DNA of 64,000 nt from Oharaeibacter diazotrophicus (GTDB lineage Bacteria > Pseudomonadota > Alphaproteobacteria > Rhizobiales > Pleomorphomonadaceae): the NCBI RefSeq assembly GCF_004362745.1, contig NZ_SNXY01000006.1, positions 1,674,001 through 1,738,000 of the forward strand. The letters run 5' to 3'. How positions within the stretch are numbered: the first letter of the stretch is position 1; each line of letters starts with the position of its first letter. Positions 14,748 to 23,927 of the stretch are shown here, in pieces. The notes under the pieces are model-generated. The model made no database searches and was not told the DNA's origin. It saw nothing but the letters and a program-made list of their open reading frames with translations. A program made the position numbers and the translations under genes.

Positions 14748-15341
14748 TCAGGCCCGGCTCGCCTTGAGCCAGGCGGCGCAGCGCGCCTCCGGATCGGCGG
14801 CCTGGAGCACGTCCGAGACCACCGCGATCGAATCGGCGCCGGCGGCGTAGACCCCCGGCGCGCGCTCCAGCGTGATGCCGCCGATCGCCACCAGCGGTCG
14901 GCCGGCGAGGCGCTTCCACTCGCCGACGCGCTCGAGGCCCTGCGGCGCCCACGGCATCACCTTCAACGTCGTCGGATAGACCGGGCCGAGCGCGACGTAG
15001 TCCGGATCGGCCGCGAGCGCGCGGTCGAGTTCCTCGTGCGAGTGGGTGGAGAGGCCGAGCCGGATGCCGGCGCGGCGGATCGCCGGCACGTCGGCCTCCA
15101 CGAGATCCTCCTGGCCGAGGTGGACCCAGTCGGCGCCGAGGTCGATGGCGTCCCGCCAGAAGTCGTTGACGACCAGCGTCGCGCCGGCGGCGCGGCAGAG
15201 CGCGATCGCCTCGGCGATCTCGGCGCGGCGGAGGGCGGCGTCGTCGGTCTTGGTGCGCAGCTGCACGAGCTTCAGGCCGAGCGGCAGGAAGCGCGGCAGC
15301 CACGCGGCGCGGTCGACGATCAGGTAGAAGCGGTCGAGCAT
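14748..15341 (-). CDS. thiE: Thiamine-phosphate synthase, 197 aa
   Basis: It joins HMP-PP with the thiazole phosphate to form thiamine monophosphate. The TIM-barrel shows the family elements: the KLVQLRTK strand near residues 26-33, VNDFWRDA, HLGQEDL and LSTHSHEE. A glycine-rich phosphate site AIGGITLERAPGVYAAGADSIAVVSD closes the protein. The ATG at 15341 has GGGGTGA upstream; a GTG at 15347 would overlap the thiG stop by 4 bases and add two residues. It is the last gene of the thiO-S-G-E operon. Confidence 0.92.
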   Translation of the reverse strand: MLDRFYLIVDRAAWLPRFLPLGLKLVQLRTKTDDAALRRAEIAEAIALCRAAGATLVVNDFWRDAIDLGADWVHLGQEDLVEADVPAIRRAGIRLGLSTHSHEELDRALAADPDYVALGPVYPTTLKVMPWAPQGLERVGEWKRLAGRPLVAIGGITLERAPGVYAAGADSIAVVSDVLQAADPEARCAAWLKASRA

Positions 15342-15343
15342 GG

Positions 15344-16129
15344 TCACCCCGAAAACGGCGAGAACGGCGCCCCGAACACGGGCGTCGAGGGCTGGGCGAG
15401 GTCGGTCTCGGCCATCAGGCCGGCCTCGTGGGCGCGGCGGCCGGCGCGGATCGCCTCGGCAAAGGCCTCGGCCATCGCCGGCGGGTCGCCGGCGGTGGCG
15501 ACCGCGGTGTTGAGCAGGATGGCGTCGTAGCCCATCTCCATCGCCGCGGCGGCGTGGCTCGGCGCGCCGAGGCCGGCGTCGACCACCAGTGGGATGTCTG
15601 GGAAGCGCCGGCGCAGCAGCTTCAGGGCGTAGGGGTTGTTGAGCCCGCGCCCGGTGCCGATCGGCGCGCCCCAGGGCATCAGCACCCGGCAGCCCGCCTC
15701 GACGAGACGCTCGCAGAGGACGAGGTCGTCGGTCGTATAGGGGAACACCTCGAAGCCGTCGGCCACCAGCGCCCGCGCCGCCTCGACGAGGCCGAACGGA
15801 TCGGGCTGCAGCGTCTCGTCGTCGCCGATCACCTCGAGCTTGATCCAGGGCGTGCCGAACACCTCGCGCGCCATCTTGGCGGTGGTCACCGCCTCGCGCA
15901 CGCCGTGGCAGCCGGCGGTGTTCGGCAGCACCGCGACGCCGAGCGACTTCACAAGGTCCCAGAAGGCGTGACCGGCCTTGGCGCCGCCGACCGACTCGCG
16001 CCGGAGCGACACCGTCACGATCTCGGCGCCGGAGCGGATCACCGACTGCCTGAGCGCCTCCGGCGAGGGATAGCGCGCGGTGCCGATCAGGAAGCGGCTC
16101 TCGAAGGAGCGGCCGTAGAAGGTCACCAT
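15344..16129 (-). CDS. thiG: Thiazole synthase, 261 aa
   Basis: It condenses 1-deoxyxylulose 5-phosphate, ThiS thiocarboxylate and dehydroglycine into the thiazole phosphate ring. The substrate lysine that forms a Schiff base is in the [11 protein letters not shown] segment. Other family blocks are [12 protein letters not shown] at the start, [26 protein letters not shown] and [18 protein letters not shown]. The length is normal. It starts 3 bases after the thiS stop, in line with co-production of the sulfur carrier and the synthase. Confidence 0.96.
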   Translation of the reverse strand: MVTFYGRSFESRFLIGTARYPSPEALRQSVIRSGAEIVTVSLRRESVGGAKAGHAFWDLVKSLGVAVLPNTAGCHGVREAVTTAKMAREVFGTPWIKLEVIGDDETLQPDPFGLVEAARALVADGFEVFPYTTDDLVLCERLVEAGCRVLMPWGAPIGTGRGLNNPYALKLLRRRFPDIPLVVDAGLGAPSHAAAAMEMGYDAILLNTAVATAGDPPAMAEAFAEAIRAGRRAHEAGLMAETDLAQPSTPVFGAPFSPFSG

Positions 16130-16132
16130 GGC

Positions 16133-16330
16133 TCAGCCTCCCTGCCGCGGGCTGAACACCTCGATCGAGTCGCCCTCGGCGAGCACGACGTCGGCGCGGG
16201 CGTCGCGCGGCACGAACTCGCCGTTGACGGCGGTCGCGACGACGGTCGGGTCGAAGTCCTGCGACAGGACGAAATCCGCGAGGGTGCCGGCGGCGCCCTC
16301 GACGGGTTCACCGTTGAGCGTCACGCGCAT
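16133..16330 (-). CDS. thiS: Sulfur carrier protein, 65 aa
   Basis: This ubiquitin-fold sulfur carrier is activated at its C-terminal Gly-Gly, present here as PRQGG, and donates sulfur to ThiG. The core reads MRVTLNGEPVE at the start and VATAVNGEFVPRDAR in the middle, as in other ThiS proteins. Its first 23 bases overlap the end of thiO, so the two are likely translationally coupled. Confidence 0.93.
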   Translation of the reverse strand: MRVTLNGEPVEGAAGTLADFVLSQDFDPTVVATAVNGEFVPRDARADVVLAEGDSIEVFSPRQGG

Positions 16331-17330
16331 GGGCGGGGGTACTCCGGTCCGTGATCAGGTTGACGATCGCCTCCGCCAGCGCCGGCGCGATCAGCCAGCC
16401 GTGGCGGTAGAGGCCGTTGACGGCGACGAGCCGGCCGTCCTCGACGATCCGTGGCTCGTTGTCGGGGAAGGCGGGGCGCAGCCCGGCATTGAACTCCAGC
16501 ACCTCCGCCTCGGCGAAGGCCGGGTGCAGCGCGTAGGCCTGGGTCAGGAGTTCGCCGGCCGAGCGCAGCGTCACCGTGTCGGAGACGTCGGTCTCGATCG
16601 TGGTGGCGCCGATCATGTAGACGCCGTCGGCGCGCGGCACCACGTAGAGCGGGTGGCGGTGGTGCAGCAGCCGCACCGGCCGGCGGATCGCGATCTCACG
16701 GCAGCGGATCAGCGCCATCTCGCCCTTGACGCCGCGCAACTCCGGGAAGCGGTCGCGAGCGCCGAGGCCGCGGGCGTCGACCACCCGCTCGGCGGCGAGG
16801 TCGGCGACGTCGCCCGTCCACGAGAACAGGATCGGCACGCCTGCCTCCGCCAGCGCGGCGGCGAGCCCGGCGTAGGCGTCGCGGGTGTTGAGGTGTCCCT
16901 CGGAGGGGTAGAACAGCGCGCGGCGGAAGCGCTCGCCGACCTGGGGCTCCAGCGCCGCGAGTTCGTCGGCGCCGAGGAGGCGGTGGTTCGCGGTCTTGGC
17001 GGCGAAATGGTCGAGGGCGCCGGGCTCGCGGGGGCCGGCCACCACCAGCGAGCCGTTGCGCTCGACGCCGGGGAAGAGATCCGGCCAGAGGTCCATGGCA
17101 CGGCGGCCGAGTTCGACCAGCGCCGGTGACGACACCTCGGCTTCGATCTCCGGCGCCAGCATGCCGCCGGCACGCCAGCCGGCACCGGCGGAGAAGTCGG
17201 CCGCGCGCTCGTGGACCGTCACCGACAGACCGGCGCGCGCCGCGGTCAGCGCCGTGACGAGGCCGAGCGGACCGGCGCCGACCACGGCGAGGTCGGTTCG
17301 GGTGGGCTTGGGACCGGGCTCGTGAAGCAT
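16308..17330 (-). CDS. thiO: Glycine oxidase, 340 aa
   Basis: This FAD-dependent amine oxidase makes the dehydroglycine needed by ThiG in aerobic bacteria. The dinucleotide-binding motif VVGAGPLGLVTAL begins near residue 16, and a GWRAGGMLAPEIEAE segment follows, a hallmark of ThiO. The C-terminal part contains YVVPRADGVYMIGATTIETD and NGLYRHGWLIAPALAEAI, as in other glycine oxidases. It is the first gene after the TPP riboswitch, with GAGGG just upstream of its ATG. thiC is not present in this window. Confidence 0.92.
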   Translation of the reverse strand: MLHEPGPKPTRTDLAVVGAGPLGLVTALTAARAGLSVTVHERAADFSAGAGWRAGGMLAPEIEAEVSSPALVELGRRAMDLWPDLFPGVERNGSLVVAGPREPGALDHFAAKTANHRLLGADELAALEPQVGERFRRALFYPSEGHLNTRDAYAGLAAALAEAGVPILFSWTGDVADLAAERVVDARGLGARDRFPELRGVKGEMALIRCREIAIRRPVRLLHHRHPLYVVPRADGVYMIGATTIETDVSDTVTLRSAGELLTQAYALHPAFAEAEVLEFNAGLRPAFPDNEPRIVEDGRLVAVNGLYRHGWLIAPALAEAIVNLITDRSTPAHARDAQR

Positions 17331-17385
17331 GTCGCCCTCGCGGTCGTGCGGCGGGAGGGCGGTGGCGGCGTTGCCGCTTCCGGTG

Positions 17386-17462
17386 ACGTCCCTCCGCCGG
17401 CATGACCCGGATCAGGTTCTAAGGGTTCGTCTCAGCCCGGCACGCGGGCGCCCCTCGTCACT
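17386..17462 (-). promoter_or_regulatory. TPP riboswitch (THI element)
   Basis: On the minus strand the leader of thiO contains the conserved THI-box parts in order: GGGGCGCC, GGGCTGAGACG, ACCCTTAGAACCTGATC and ATGCCGGCGGAGGGA. These are the pyrimidine- and pyrophosphate-sensing helices of the thiamine pyrophosphate riboswitch. It ends about 55 bases before the thiO start, so it probably reduces expression of thiO-S-G-E when TPP is abundant. Whether it works by termination or by blocking translation is not obvious; no U-tract is visible. Confidence 0.95.
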
Positions 17463-17523
17463 GCGCCGACATATGAGCGCCGCGACCGCCGCTGTCAATC
17501 GCGGGAGAGGCCGGCCCGATGGT

Positions 17524-18435
17524 TCAGCGCGGCGCCGCCTCGCGCGCGGCGCTCGCGCGGCCGAGCCGGCGCTCGCGCCACATCACGAAGATCCCGGACC
17601 CGATGACGATGGCCGAGCCGAGCGCGACCGCGAGGCTCGGGACGTCGCCGAAGACGAGATAGGAGATCGCCACGATCCAGATCATGTTGGCGTAGTCGAA
17701 CGGGGCCACCACCGAGGCCTCGGCGTGGCGGTAGGCCTCGGTCATCAGCACCTGCCCGACGCCGCCGAACAGGCCCGCCGTGACCAGGATCGCCGCTTCG
17801 GCCGGTGTCGGCACCACCCAGCCGAACGGGATGGTGAAGAGCGCGAAGCAGGCGGCGGCCGAGGAGAAGTAGAACACGATCGCCCCGGTGCCCTCGGACC
17901 GGGTCAGTTCGCGCACGGTCACCATGGCGAGGGCCGCGAAGATCGCCGACGCCAGCGAGAAGGCGGCGCCGATCGCCTGCCCCGGCCCGGCCGTCGCGAA
18001 GCCGCCGACGTGCTCGGACAGCACGATCAGCACACCGAGAAAGCCGATCGCCACCGCGGACCAGCGGTAGAGCCGCACGGTCTCGCGCAGGATCAGCGCC
18101 GCGAAGATCACGCCGAACAGCGGGCTGGAATAGTTGATCGCGGTGGTGTCGGGCAGCGGCAGGTAGGCGAGCGAGGCGAACCAGCAGAACATCGAGATCG
18201 TGCCGACCACGGCACGGCGGACGTGGCCGAGCGGTTTCGACGTGACCAGTCCCGACGGCAGCTCGCCGCGCACTGCGAGCCAGACGAGCACCGGCAGCGT
18301 TCCGAAGGCGGCGCGCGCGAACAGCACCTCTCCGGGCGGAATCGCCGCGGAGACGAGCTTGATCAGCGTGACCATGGCGGCAAAGGCGAGCGTCGACAGG
18401 ATCTTGAGGACGACGCCACGGGTCTGGGAGGGCAC
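17524..18435 (-). CDS. EamA/DMT-superfamily transporter, 303 aa
   Basis: This is an inner-membrane protein with about ten hydrophobic segments arranged as two EamA repeats, typical of drug/metabolite exporters. The first repeat runs from AFAAMVTLIKLVSA to GVLIVLSEHV; the second starts at GAAFSLASAIFAALAMVTVREL and ends with ALGSAIVIGSGIFVMW. A GTG at 18435 gives the standard length of about 300 residues, whereas the longer frame upstream runs into a non-coding repeat. The substrate is unknown. It lies downstream of the hydrolase at 18697, after a repeat element. Confidence 0.85.
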   Translation of the reverse strand: MPSQTRGVVLKILSTLAFAAMVTLIKLVSAAIPPGEVLFARAAFGTLPVLVWLAVRGELPSGLVTSKPLGHVRRAVVGTISMFCWFASLAYLPLPDTTAINYSSPLFGVIFAALILRETVRLYRWSAVAIGFLGVLIVLSEHVGGFATAGPGQAIGAAFSLASAIFAALAMVTVRELTRSEGTGAIVFYFSSAAACFALFTIPFGWVVPTPAEAAILVTAGLFGGVGQVLMTEAYRHAEASVVAPFDYANMIWIVAISYLVFGDVPSLAVALGSAIVIGSGIFVMWRERRLGRASAAREAAPR

Positions 18436-18545
18436 GGGAGGGATTCTGAAACGATTTTGGGGCGCCCCGTTCTGACCACGAAGCACCCCGTCGCGCAACT
18501 GTCCGTTTCCGCGAGGACGCGCGACCGCTCCCGGCCGGCAACGGC

Positions 18546-18693
18546 TGCCGACGCCGGGAGCGAGCGCGTCGTACCTGCCTCGCAACGTCCCGACTCGTCG
18601 GGACTTCGCGAAGCTTCGGTCTTTCGGCCGGCGCCCGGTCGGGCGCCTATCGCCCGCAAAGCTCCGACCACGGGTCGGAGCGTCGCGAGCTCG
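18546..18693 (-). repeat. Multi-hairpin dispersed element, copy 2
   Basis: Read on the minus strand, this starts 4 bases after the stop of the dienelactone-hydrolase-like gene. It presents the same hairpin series as the copy at 9402-9540: CTCCGACCCGTGGTCGGAG, then GCGCCCGACCGGGCGCC, then GTCCCGACGAGTCGGGAC, and GGTACGA near the end. Both copies have the same orientation relative to the gene they follow. Confidence 0.7.
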
Positions 18694-18696
18694 GTT

Positions 18697-19575
18697 TCAG
18701 GCGAGGTTCGCCTTGAAGAAGGCGATCGTCCGGCCCCAGGCGAGATCGGCCGCCGCCTTGTCGTAGCGGGCGGCCGAGGTGTCGTTGTTGAAGGCGTGGT
18801 TGACGCCGTCGTAGACGTGGATCTCGTGGGCGACGCCCGCCGCCTTCAGCGCCGCGTCGTACTCCGCGATGCCGGCGTTGATGCGCTCGTCGAGGCCGGC
18901 GTAGTGCAGGAGCATCGCCGCCTTGATGTTCGTCACCGCCTTCGGATCGGGCGTGCGGCCGTAGTAGGCGACGCCGGCGGCAAGATCCGGCGCGGCGGTG
19001 GCGAGCTGGTTGACGAGGCCGCCGCCCCAGCAGAAGCCGACCGCGCCGACCTTGCCGGCCGCGTCCTCGCGGCCCTTCAGGTAGGCGACCGTGGCGACCG
19101 CATCGTTCAGCGTCGCCATGGCGTCGAGCTTGCCGATCATGTCGCGGGCCTGATCCTCGTCGGCGGGCGTGCCGCCGGCCGGTGACAGGAAGTCCGGCGC
19201 CAGCGCCACGAAGCCCTCCACCGCGACCCGGCGGGCGACGTCGCGGATGTGCGGGTTGAGGCCGCGGTTCTCGTGGATCACGATCACCGCCGGCAGCTTG
19301 CCCGTCGCGCCAGCCGGCTTGACCAGATAGCCGGACATCTCGCCCGAGGCGCCCTTCCAGCTCACCGTCTCGGCGGCGACGCGCGGGTCGTCCTCGGCGA
19401 GGATCGCCGCGCGGGCCTGATTGGCCTCGAGCAGCGGCACGATCGCCGCGGCGGCGGCGGCCGAGCCGGCGGCGCGCTTCAGCTTCTCCATGAAGCCGCG
19501 GCGGTCCAGCGTGACGTGGGTGTACTCGTCGTAGAGCCGGATCATCTCCGGCGTGATGGTGACGCGCTCGCTCAT
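18697..19575 (-). CDS. Dienelactone hydrolase family protein with probable Tat signal, 292 aa
   Basis: This alpha/beta hydrolase resembles carboxymethylenebutenolidase. The catalytic cysteine lies in GFCWGGG, the aspartate in LHYAGLDERIN and the histidine in GVNHAFNND, in the right order. VIHENRGLNPHIRDVARR matches the family's oxyanion region. The N-terminus has a twin-arginine-like DRRGFMEKLKRAAG followed by an Ala-rich hydrophobic stretch (residues about 37-58), so the protein is probably exported. The ATG at 19575 follows GGAGAGG. Aromatic-degradation partners are absent nearby, so the substrate is unclear. Confidence 0.87.
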   Translation of the reverse strand: MSERVTITPEMIRLYDEYTHVTLDRRGFMEKLKRAAGSAAAAAAIVPLLEANQARAAILAEDDPRVAAETVSWKGASGEMSGYLVKPAGATGKLPAVIVIHENRGLNPHIRDVARRVAVEGFVALAPDFLSPAGGTPADEDQARDMIGKLDAMATLNDAVATVAYLKGREDAAGKVGAVGFCWGGGLVNQLATAAPDLAAGVAYYGRTPDPKAVTNIKAAMLLHYAGLDERINAGIAEYDAALKAAGVAHEIHVYDGVNHAFNNDTSAARYDKAAADLAWGRTIAFFKANLA

Positions 19576-19688
19576 CCCCTCTCCTCCTCGGCTGGCTCCG
19601 TCGAAGCCCCCGTCGGCAGAATGGGGAGGTCGGCGCCCCTTGGAAGGGGCTTCACGGCTTCGTGACCGGCGGGCCAGCCCGAGCGAAC

Positions 19689-21236
19689 TCACACCTCGTC
19701 GGGATCGAGACTCACCCGGGCCTTGGCCTCCTCCCAGATCCGCTCGGCGCGCGCCTCGTGCCAGCCGAGGCAGTAGCCCATCGCCCGCTCGATCGCGGCG
19801 ACGTCGGCGCCGGCGTATTCCGGCGCGGCGTGGACGACGCCGGCCATGCGCTCGGCCATCAGCACGTCGTTGAGATAGCCGAGCACGTCCTGCGCCGCCT
19901 TGACGTCGCGCAGCGCGCGCCGGCGGTCGCGCGAGGACATCTCGCGGCCGAAGAAGTCGAGGCCGTAGCGCAGCTTCTTGAAGGCCTTGCGCAGGTCGTG
20001 GCGCTCCTCGCCGGAGAGGGCGTCGACGTCGCGGCCCATCCGCGCGACCTTGGTCCAGAGCCGGCGCAGCGCTTCCTCGGCAAACGCCTCGGCGGGCGCC
20101 GCCAGCGCCTGCGACTGGCCGAGGTCGGTGAAGGACAGCCAGCCGCGGCCCTCCACATAGGCCGCGAGGTCGATCAGGTAGGCGCCGACGCGCGGGCCGC
20201 CGAGCGTCTTCACGAGTTCCGCGCGCAGGCTCGCCCGCCGCGCCGCGAGCACGGCGAGCAGCGGCGCCGCGTCGACCCGGTGGGCGCAGGGGGCGACGAT
20301 CTCCTCGGCGAGCACGTCGAGGTCGCGCAGGTCGCCGACGACGCCGGCGAGCCAGCGCGTCTCCTCGATCAGCCGCGCCGCGGCCGGACGGTCGATCACC
20401 TTGCCGAAGATCGACAGCGCGCTGCGCAGCCGGCGCAGCCCGACGCGGAGCTGATGCGGCCCCTCCGGATCGGCGCTCTCCTGCACCACCACCGCGTTGG
20501 CGGCGATCTGCGCGAAGCAGGACCGCAGCACCGCCCGCAGCGCCACTTCCACGGTCATGTCGGCGGTGATTTCGGGCTCCTCGGCCTTCACCGGTGCCGT
20601 CGGCCCGGCGGCCGCCTCCGCCTCGGCGAGGCGGTAGCCGCGTTCGGACTTCGGCACGTCGGAGAAGCGCACCGGCACCGTGGCGAGCGCCTGCCGCGCC
20701 ACCTGGAACAGGGCGCGGGGATCTCCGCTCTTCAGCTCGAACTCGGCCTCGGCGAAGGTGGCGCGGCGCTCGCCGGCCACGATTTCGGCGTCGTCCACCG
20801 CATATTCGATCTCGTCGCCGCCGCGCGTCACCAGGAGACGCTGCGTCCGCGTCATCCGGATCGTGAACAGCTCGACCAGTTCGGCCGTGCCGATCAGGTC
20901 GCGGATCCGGGCCTCGAGATCGCCGTCGCCGATCGCCGAGAGGTCCGGCGCCTCGCCGGCGAGCGGCACGGTGACCTCGCGCCGCTCGGCGAGCGCGCCG
21001 ATCGGCCGGTCGGCGGTCTTGACGGTCTGCTCGATCCGCCGGCCCTTGCGCCGGATCCGGAGCGAGACCGCGGCGGCGCGCAGCGCCCGCTCGGGCGTGT
21101 CGTAGTAGGTCGAGACCAGCGTCTCGGTCTCGGCCGTGCCGACCGCCAGGTCGTCGACCGCACCGGAACGGCGCAGCGCCTCGACCTCGCCCGCGCGCAG
21201 GTCGAACTTCAGCTCGGTCTCGGTCTCTGCGGCCAT
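19689..21236 (-). CDS. CYTH and CHAD domain protein, 515 aa
   Basis: The N-terminal CYTH domain (about residues 1-210) opens with the diagnostic ExExK (Glu6, Glu8, Lys10) of triphosphate-tunnel enzymes. The C-terminal CHAD domain (about 225-505) is helical, with conserved histidines and basic residues such as HQLRVGLRRLRSALS and HDLRKAFKKLRYGLDFF that bind polyphosphate. The pairing suggests a cytoplasmic inorganic triphosphatase or polyphosphate-binding protein. The ATG at 21236 was chosen because the ExExK motif follows at once and GGTGGGA precedes it. It lies downstream of the DedA gene on the same strand. Confidence 0.9.
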   Translation of the reverse strand: MAAETETELKFDLRAGEVEALRRSGAVDDLAVGTAETETLVSTYYDTPERALRAAAVSLRIRRKGRRIEQTVKTADRPIGALAERREVTVPLAGEAPDLSAIGDGDLEARIRDLIGTAELVELFTIRMTRTQRLLVTRGGDEIEYAVDDAEIVAGERRATFAEAEFELKSGDPRALFQVARQALATVPVRFSDVPKSERGYRLAEAEAAAGPTAPVKAEEPEITADMTVEVALRAVLRSCFAQIAANAVVVQESADPEGPHQLRVGLRRLRSALSIFGKVIDRPAAARLIEETRWLAGVVGDLRDLDVLAEEIVAPCAHRVDAAPLLAVLAARRASLRAELVKTLGGPRVGAYLIDLAAYVEGRGWLSFTDLGQSQALAAPAEAFAEEALRRLWTKVARMGRDVDALSGEERHDLRKAFKKLRYGLDFFGREMSSRDRRRALRDVKAAQDVLGYLNDVLMAERMAGVVHAAPEYAGADVAAIERAMGYCLGWHEARAERIWEEAKARVSLDPDEV

Positions 21237-21312
21237 GGAATCCCACCGGTGTCGCGGCACTCGGCCGGGCGGTCCGAGTCGGCGCACACGGCAGCCGACT
21301 TCGGTGTCACAA

Positions 21313-21921
21313 TCAATCACGCTCGCGCGCGGGCGAATACGTGGCGACCCGCCAGACATAGGCCGCGACCACCAGCCCCACGACACCCTTGGAGACCGGA
21401 TCGACATAGGCCTCGACCTCGGCGAAGCGCGCCTCGAGCATGTATCCGGCCGTCGCCAGCAGGCCCGTCCAGATCAAAGTTCCGAGCGTCGTCCAGACGA
21501 GGAAGCGTCCCGTGTCCATCCGCGCGATGCCGGCCGGCACCGACACCAGCGTGCGGATCGCCGGCACGAGGCGGCCGAGGAACACCGCGAGGTTCGCCCG
21601 CCAGCGGAACCAGTCGCGGGCGCGGTCGAGGTCGTCGAGCGACATGGTCAGGAGCCGGCCGTGGCGGACGATCAGCCGTTCGATCCGCCCGGCACCGAGC
21701 CAGCGGCCGACCAGGAACCACACCCACGCCCCCGCCACCGACCCCGCCGTGCCCGCCAGCACGACCCCGATCGGGTCGAGGCTGCCGCGCGCGGCGGCGA
21801 AGCCGGCCAGCGGCATGATGATCTCGGAGGGGATCGGCGGGAACACGTTCTCGAGGAACATCAAGAGCGCGACGCCGGGATAGCCGCCCTTCTCCACCAC
21901 CCCGACCACCCAGTCGAACAT
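21313..21921 (-). CDS. DedA/SNARE-associated family membrane protein, 202 aa
   Basis: This inner-membrane protein of the DedA superfamily is implicated in membrane homeostasis and, for some members, flipping of undecaprenyl phosphate or phospholipids. It has the conserved reentrant FLENVFPPIPSEIIMPLAGF (about residues 19-38) with its acidic residue, and the second GRLVPAIRTLVSVPAG motif. These are followed by the C-terminal helix GVVGLVVAAYVWRVATY. The ATG at 21921 follows GGGGAG; an ATG at 21951 would add ten charged residues. Confidence 0.9.
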   Translation of the reverse strand: MFDWVVGVVEKGGYPGVALLMFLENVFPPIPSEIIMPLAGFAAARGSLDPIGVVLAGTAGSVAGAWVWFLVGRWLGAGRIERLIVRHGRLLTMSLDDLDRARDWFRWRANLAVFLGRLVPAIRTLVSVPAGIARMDTGRFLVWTTLGTLIWTGLLATAGYMLEARFAEVEAYVDPVSKGVVGLVVAAYVWRVATYSPARERD

Positions 21922-22102
21922 CGCCCGTCTCCCCGCCTCGCGCTCCCACATATGAAGACGCGCCGGCCGCGCGCAAGGGCGCCGCGGTCCCGCCGCGCCC
22001 GCCGCGGGTTTCGCCGGGGCGGCGGAGTGTTTCGGAACGTCTTTGCGGCTCCTTGCCGCAAACCGCCTCCGCCACGCCAAGCCGCTGCCACAATCGCCCC
22101 GA

Positions 22103-22179
22103 CGATTGGAAAATCGTGCTCGCAAACACCCCGAATGCGGCGATCACCGCGCGTTCCCTTGATACGATTGGAAAATTCG
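22103..22179. promoter_or_regulatory. Paired CGATTGGAAAAT motifs upstream of dppA
   Basis: Two near-identical sites lie in the gap between the divergent dedA and dppA genes: CGATTGGAAAATCG at 22103-22116 (itself a palindrome) and CGATTGGAAAATTCG at 22165-22179. Their spacing of 62 bases is close to six helical turns. They are strikingly AT-rich for this genome and are plausible operators controlling dppA or dedA. Confidence 0.4.
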
Positions 22180-22314
22180 ACTTGAAAACTTGGGCGCACT
22201 CCGCTCCGATGGTCGCACGCACGGCGGCGTCGAAGAACGCGAACGAAGGACGGCCGCCGCACGCGTCGATTGCGTGAACGCCGGCCGGGGGCCGGCATCA
22301 GGGAGTGCGCACTC

Positions 22315-23907
22315 ATGAAACTCGTCACCCGCCTCCTGGCGGCCACGATCCTCGCCGCCGGCCTCGCTTCGGCCGCCGAGGCCAAGACGCTCGTCTACTG
22401 CGCGGAAGGCAGCCCCGAGGGCTTCGACCCGGCGCCCTACGCCGCCGGCACCACGCACGACGCCTCGTCCGTTCCGGTCTACAGCCGCCTCACCGAATTC
22501 GAGCACGGCACCACCAACGTGATCCCGGGCCTCGCCGAGAGCTGGGACGTGTCGGCCGACGGCAAGGAATACACTTTCCACCTGCGCAAGGGCGTGAAGT
22601 TCCACACGACGGAGTATTTCACCCCGACGCGCGACTTCAACGCCGACGACGTCCTGTTCTCGTTCAAGCGCCAGAACGACAAGGAGGACCCCTGGTACTC
22701 CTACGCCGGCGGCACCTGGGAATACTGGGTCGGCATGGACATGCCCGCCCTGATCAAGGACATCGTCAAGGTCGACGACTACACCGTCAAGATCGTCCTG
22801 AACGAGCCGAACGCGCCGATGCTGGCGAACCTCGCCATGGCCTTCGCCTCGATCATGTCGAAGGAATACGCCGACAAGCTCGCCGCCGAGGGCAAGCAGG
22901 CCGACCTGAACCAGATGCCGATCGGCACCGGTCCGTTCAAGTTCGTCGCCTATCAGAAGGACGCGGTGATCCGCTATCAGGCCTTCGCCGACTACTTCGG
23001 CGGCAAGCAGCCGATCGACGACCTCGTCTTCGCGATCACGCCGGACGCCTCGGTGCGCGTGCAGAAGCTGAAGGCCGGCGAGTGCCACGTGGCGCCCTAT
23101 CCGAACCCGGCCGACATCGAGGCGCTCAAGACCGATTCCTCGATCCAGATGCTGGATCAGGCCGGCCTCAACATCGGCTACCTCGCCTACAACACCATGA
23201 TGAAGCCCTTCGACGACGTGCGCGTCCGCAAGGCCCTCAACATGGCGATCAACAAGAAGGCGATCCTCGAGGCGGTCTACCAGGGCTCCGGTCAGGCGGC
23301 CAAGAACCCGATCCCGCCGACCATGTGGTCCTACAACGACAAGGTCCAGGACGATCCCTACGACCCGGAGGCGGCCAAGAAGCTGCTCGCCGAGGCCGGC
23401 GTCAAGGATCTGTCGATGAAGATCTGGGCGATGCCGGTGTCGCGCCCCTACAACCCGAACGCCCGCCGCATGGCCGAGCTGCTGCAGGCCGACTTCGCCG
23501 CCGTCGGCGTCAAGGTCGAGATCGTCTCGTTCGAGTGGGGCGAGTACCTGAAGCGCGGCCAGGACAAGAACCGCGATGGCGCCCTGCTCCAGGGCTGGAC
23601 CGGTGACAACGGCGACCCCGACAACTTCCTCGGCGTACTGCTCGGCTGCGCCGGCGTCGGCGGCTCCAACCGCGCCAACTGGTGCAACCCGGAGTTCGAC
23701 GAGCTGATCAAGAAGGCCCGCACGATCCCGAACCAGGCCGACCGCGCCCTGCTCTACGAAAAGGCGCAGGAGGTCTTCAAGGCCGAGGCGCCGTGGGCGA
23801 CCATCGCCCACTCCACCACCTACATCCCGCTCGCCAAGGGCGTGACGGGCTACAAGGTGGACCCGCTCGGCCTGCACTGGTTCGACGGCGTCGACATCAC
23901 CGAGTGA
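22315..23907 (+). CDS. dppA: Dipeptide ABC transporter substrate-binding protein, 530 aa
   Basis: This periplasmic binding protein delivers peptides (or heme/5-aminolevulinate in some DppA proteins) to the DppBCDF importer. A Sec signal peptide ends at about residue 23 (ASAAEA). The mature part shows family-5 features: LVYCAEGSPEGFDP, VIPGLAESW, the YTFHLRKGVKFH segment, and NQMPIGTGPFKF close to E. coli DppA. The length is standard. Preceded by GGGAG before the ATG at 22315. A large hairpin follows, so the binding protein can be made in excess over the permeases. Confidence 0.93.
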   Translation: MKLVTRLLAATILAAGLASAAEAKTLVYCAEGSPEGFDPAPYAAGTTHDASSVPVYSRLTEFEHGTTNVIPGLAESWDVSADGKEYTFHLRKGVKFHTTEYFTPTRDFNADDVLFSFKRQNDKEDPWYSYAGGTWEYWVGMDMPALIKDIVKVDDYTVKIVLNEPNAPMLANLAMAFASIMSKEYADKLAAEGKQADLNQMPIGTGPFKFVAYQKDAVIRYQAFADYFGGKQPIDDLVFAITPDASVRVQKLKAGECHVAPYPNPADIEALKTDSSIQMLDQAGLNIGYLAYNTMMKPFDDVRVRKALNMAINKKAILEAVYQGSGQAAKNPIPPTMWSYNDKVQDDPYDPEAAKKLLAEAGVKDLSMKIWAMPVSRPYNPNARRMAELLQADFAAVGVKVEIVSFEWGEYLKRGQDKNRDGALLQGWTGDNGDPDNFLGVLLGCAGVGGSNRANWCNPEFDELIKKARTIPNQADRALLYEKAQEVFKAEAPWATIAHSTTYIPLAKGVTGYKVDPLGLHWFDGVDITE

Positions 23908-23927
23908 CGCTCGTCCGCTTGCGCCGG

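Noticed and set aside
17329-19185. A 618-codon plus-strand frame opposite the EamA transporter gene
   Set aside because: It is antisense to a transporter with clear membrane helices and runs through the riboswitch and a repeat element.
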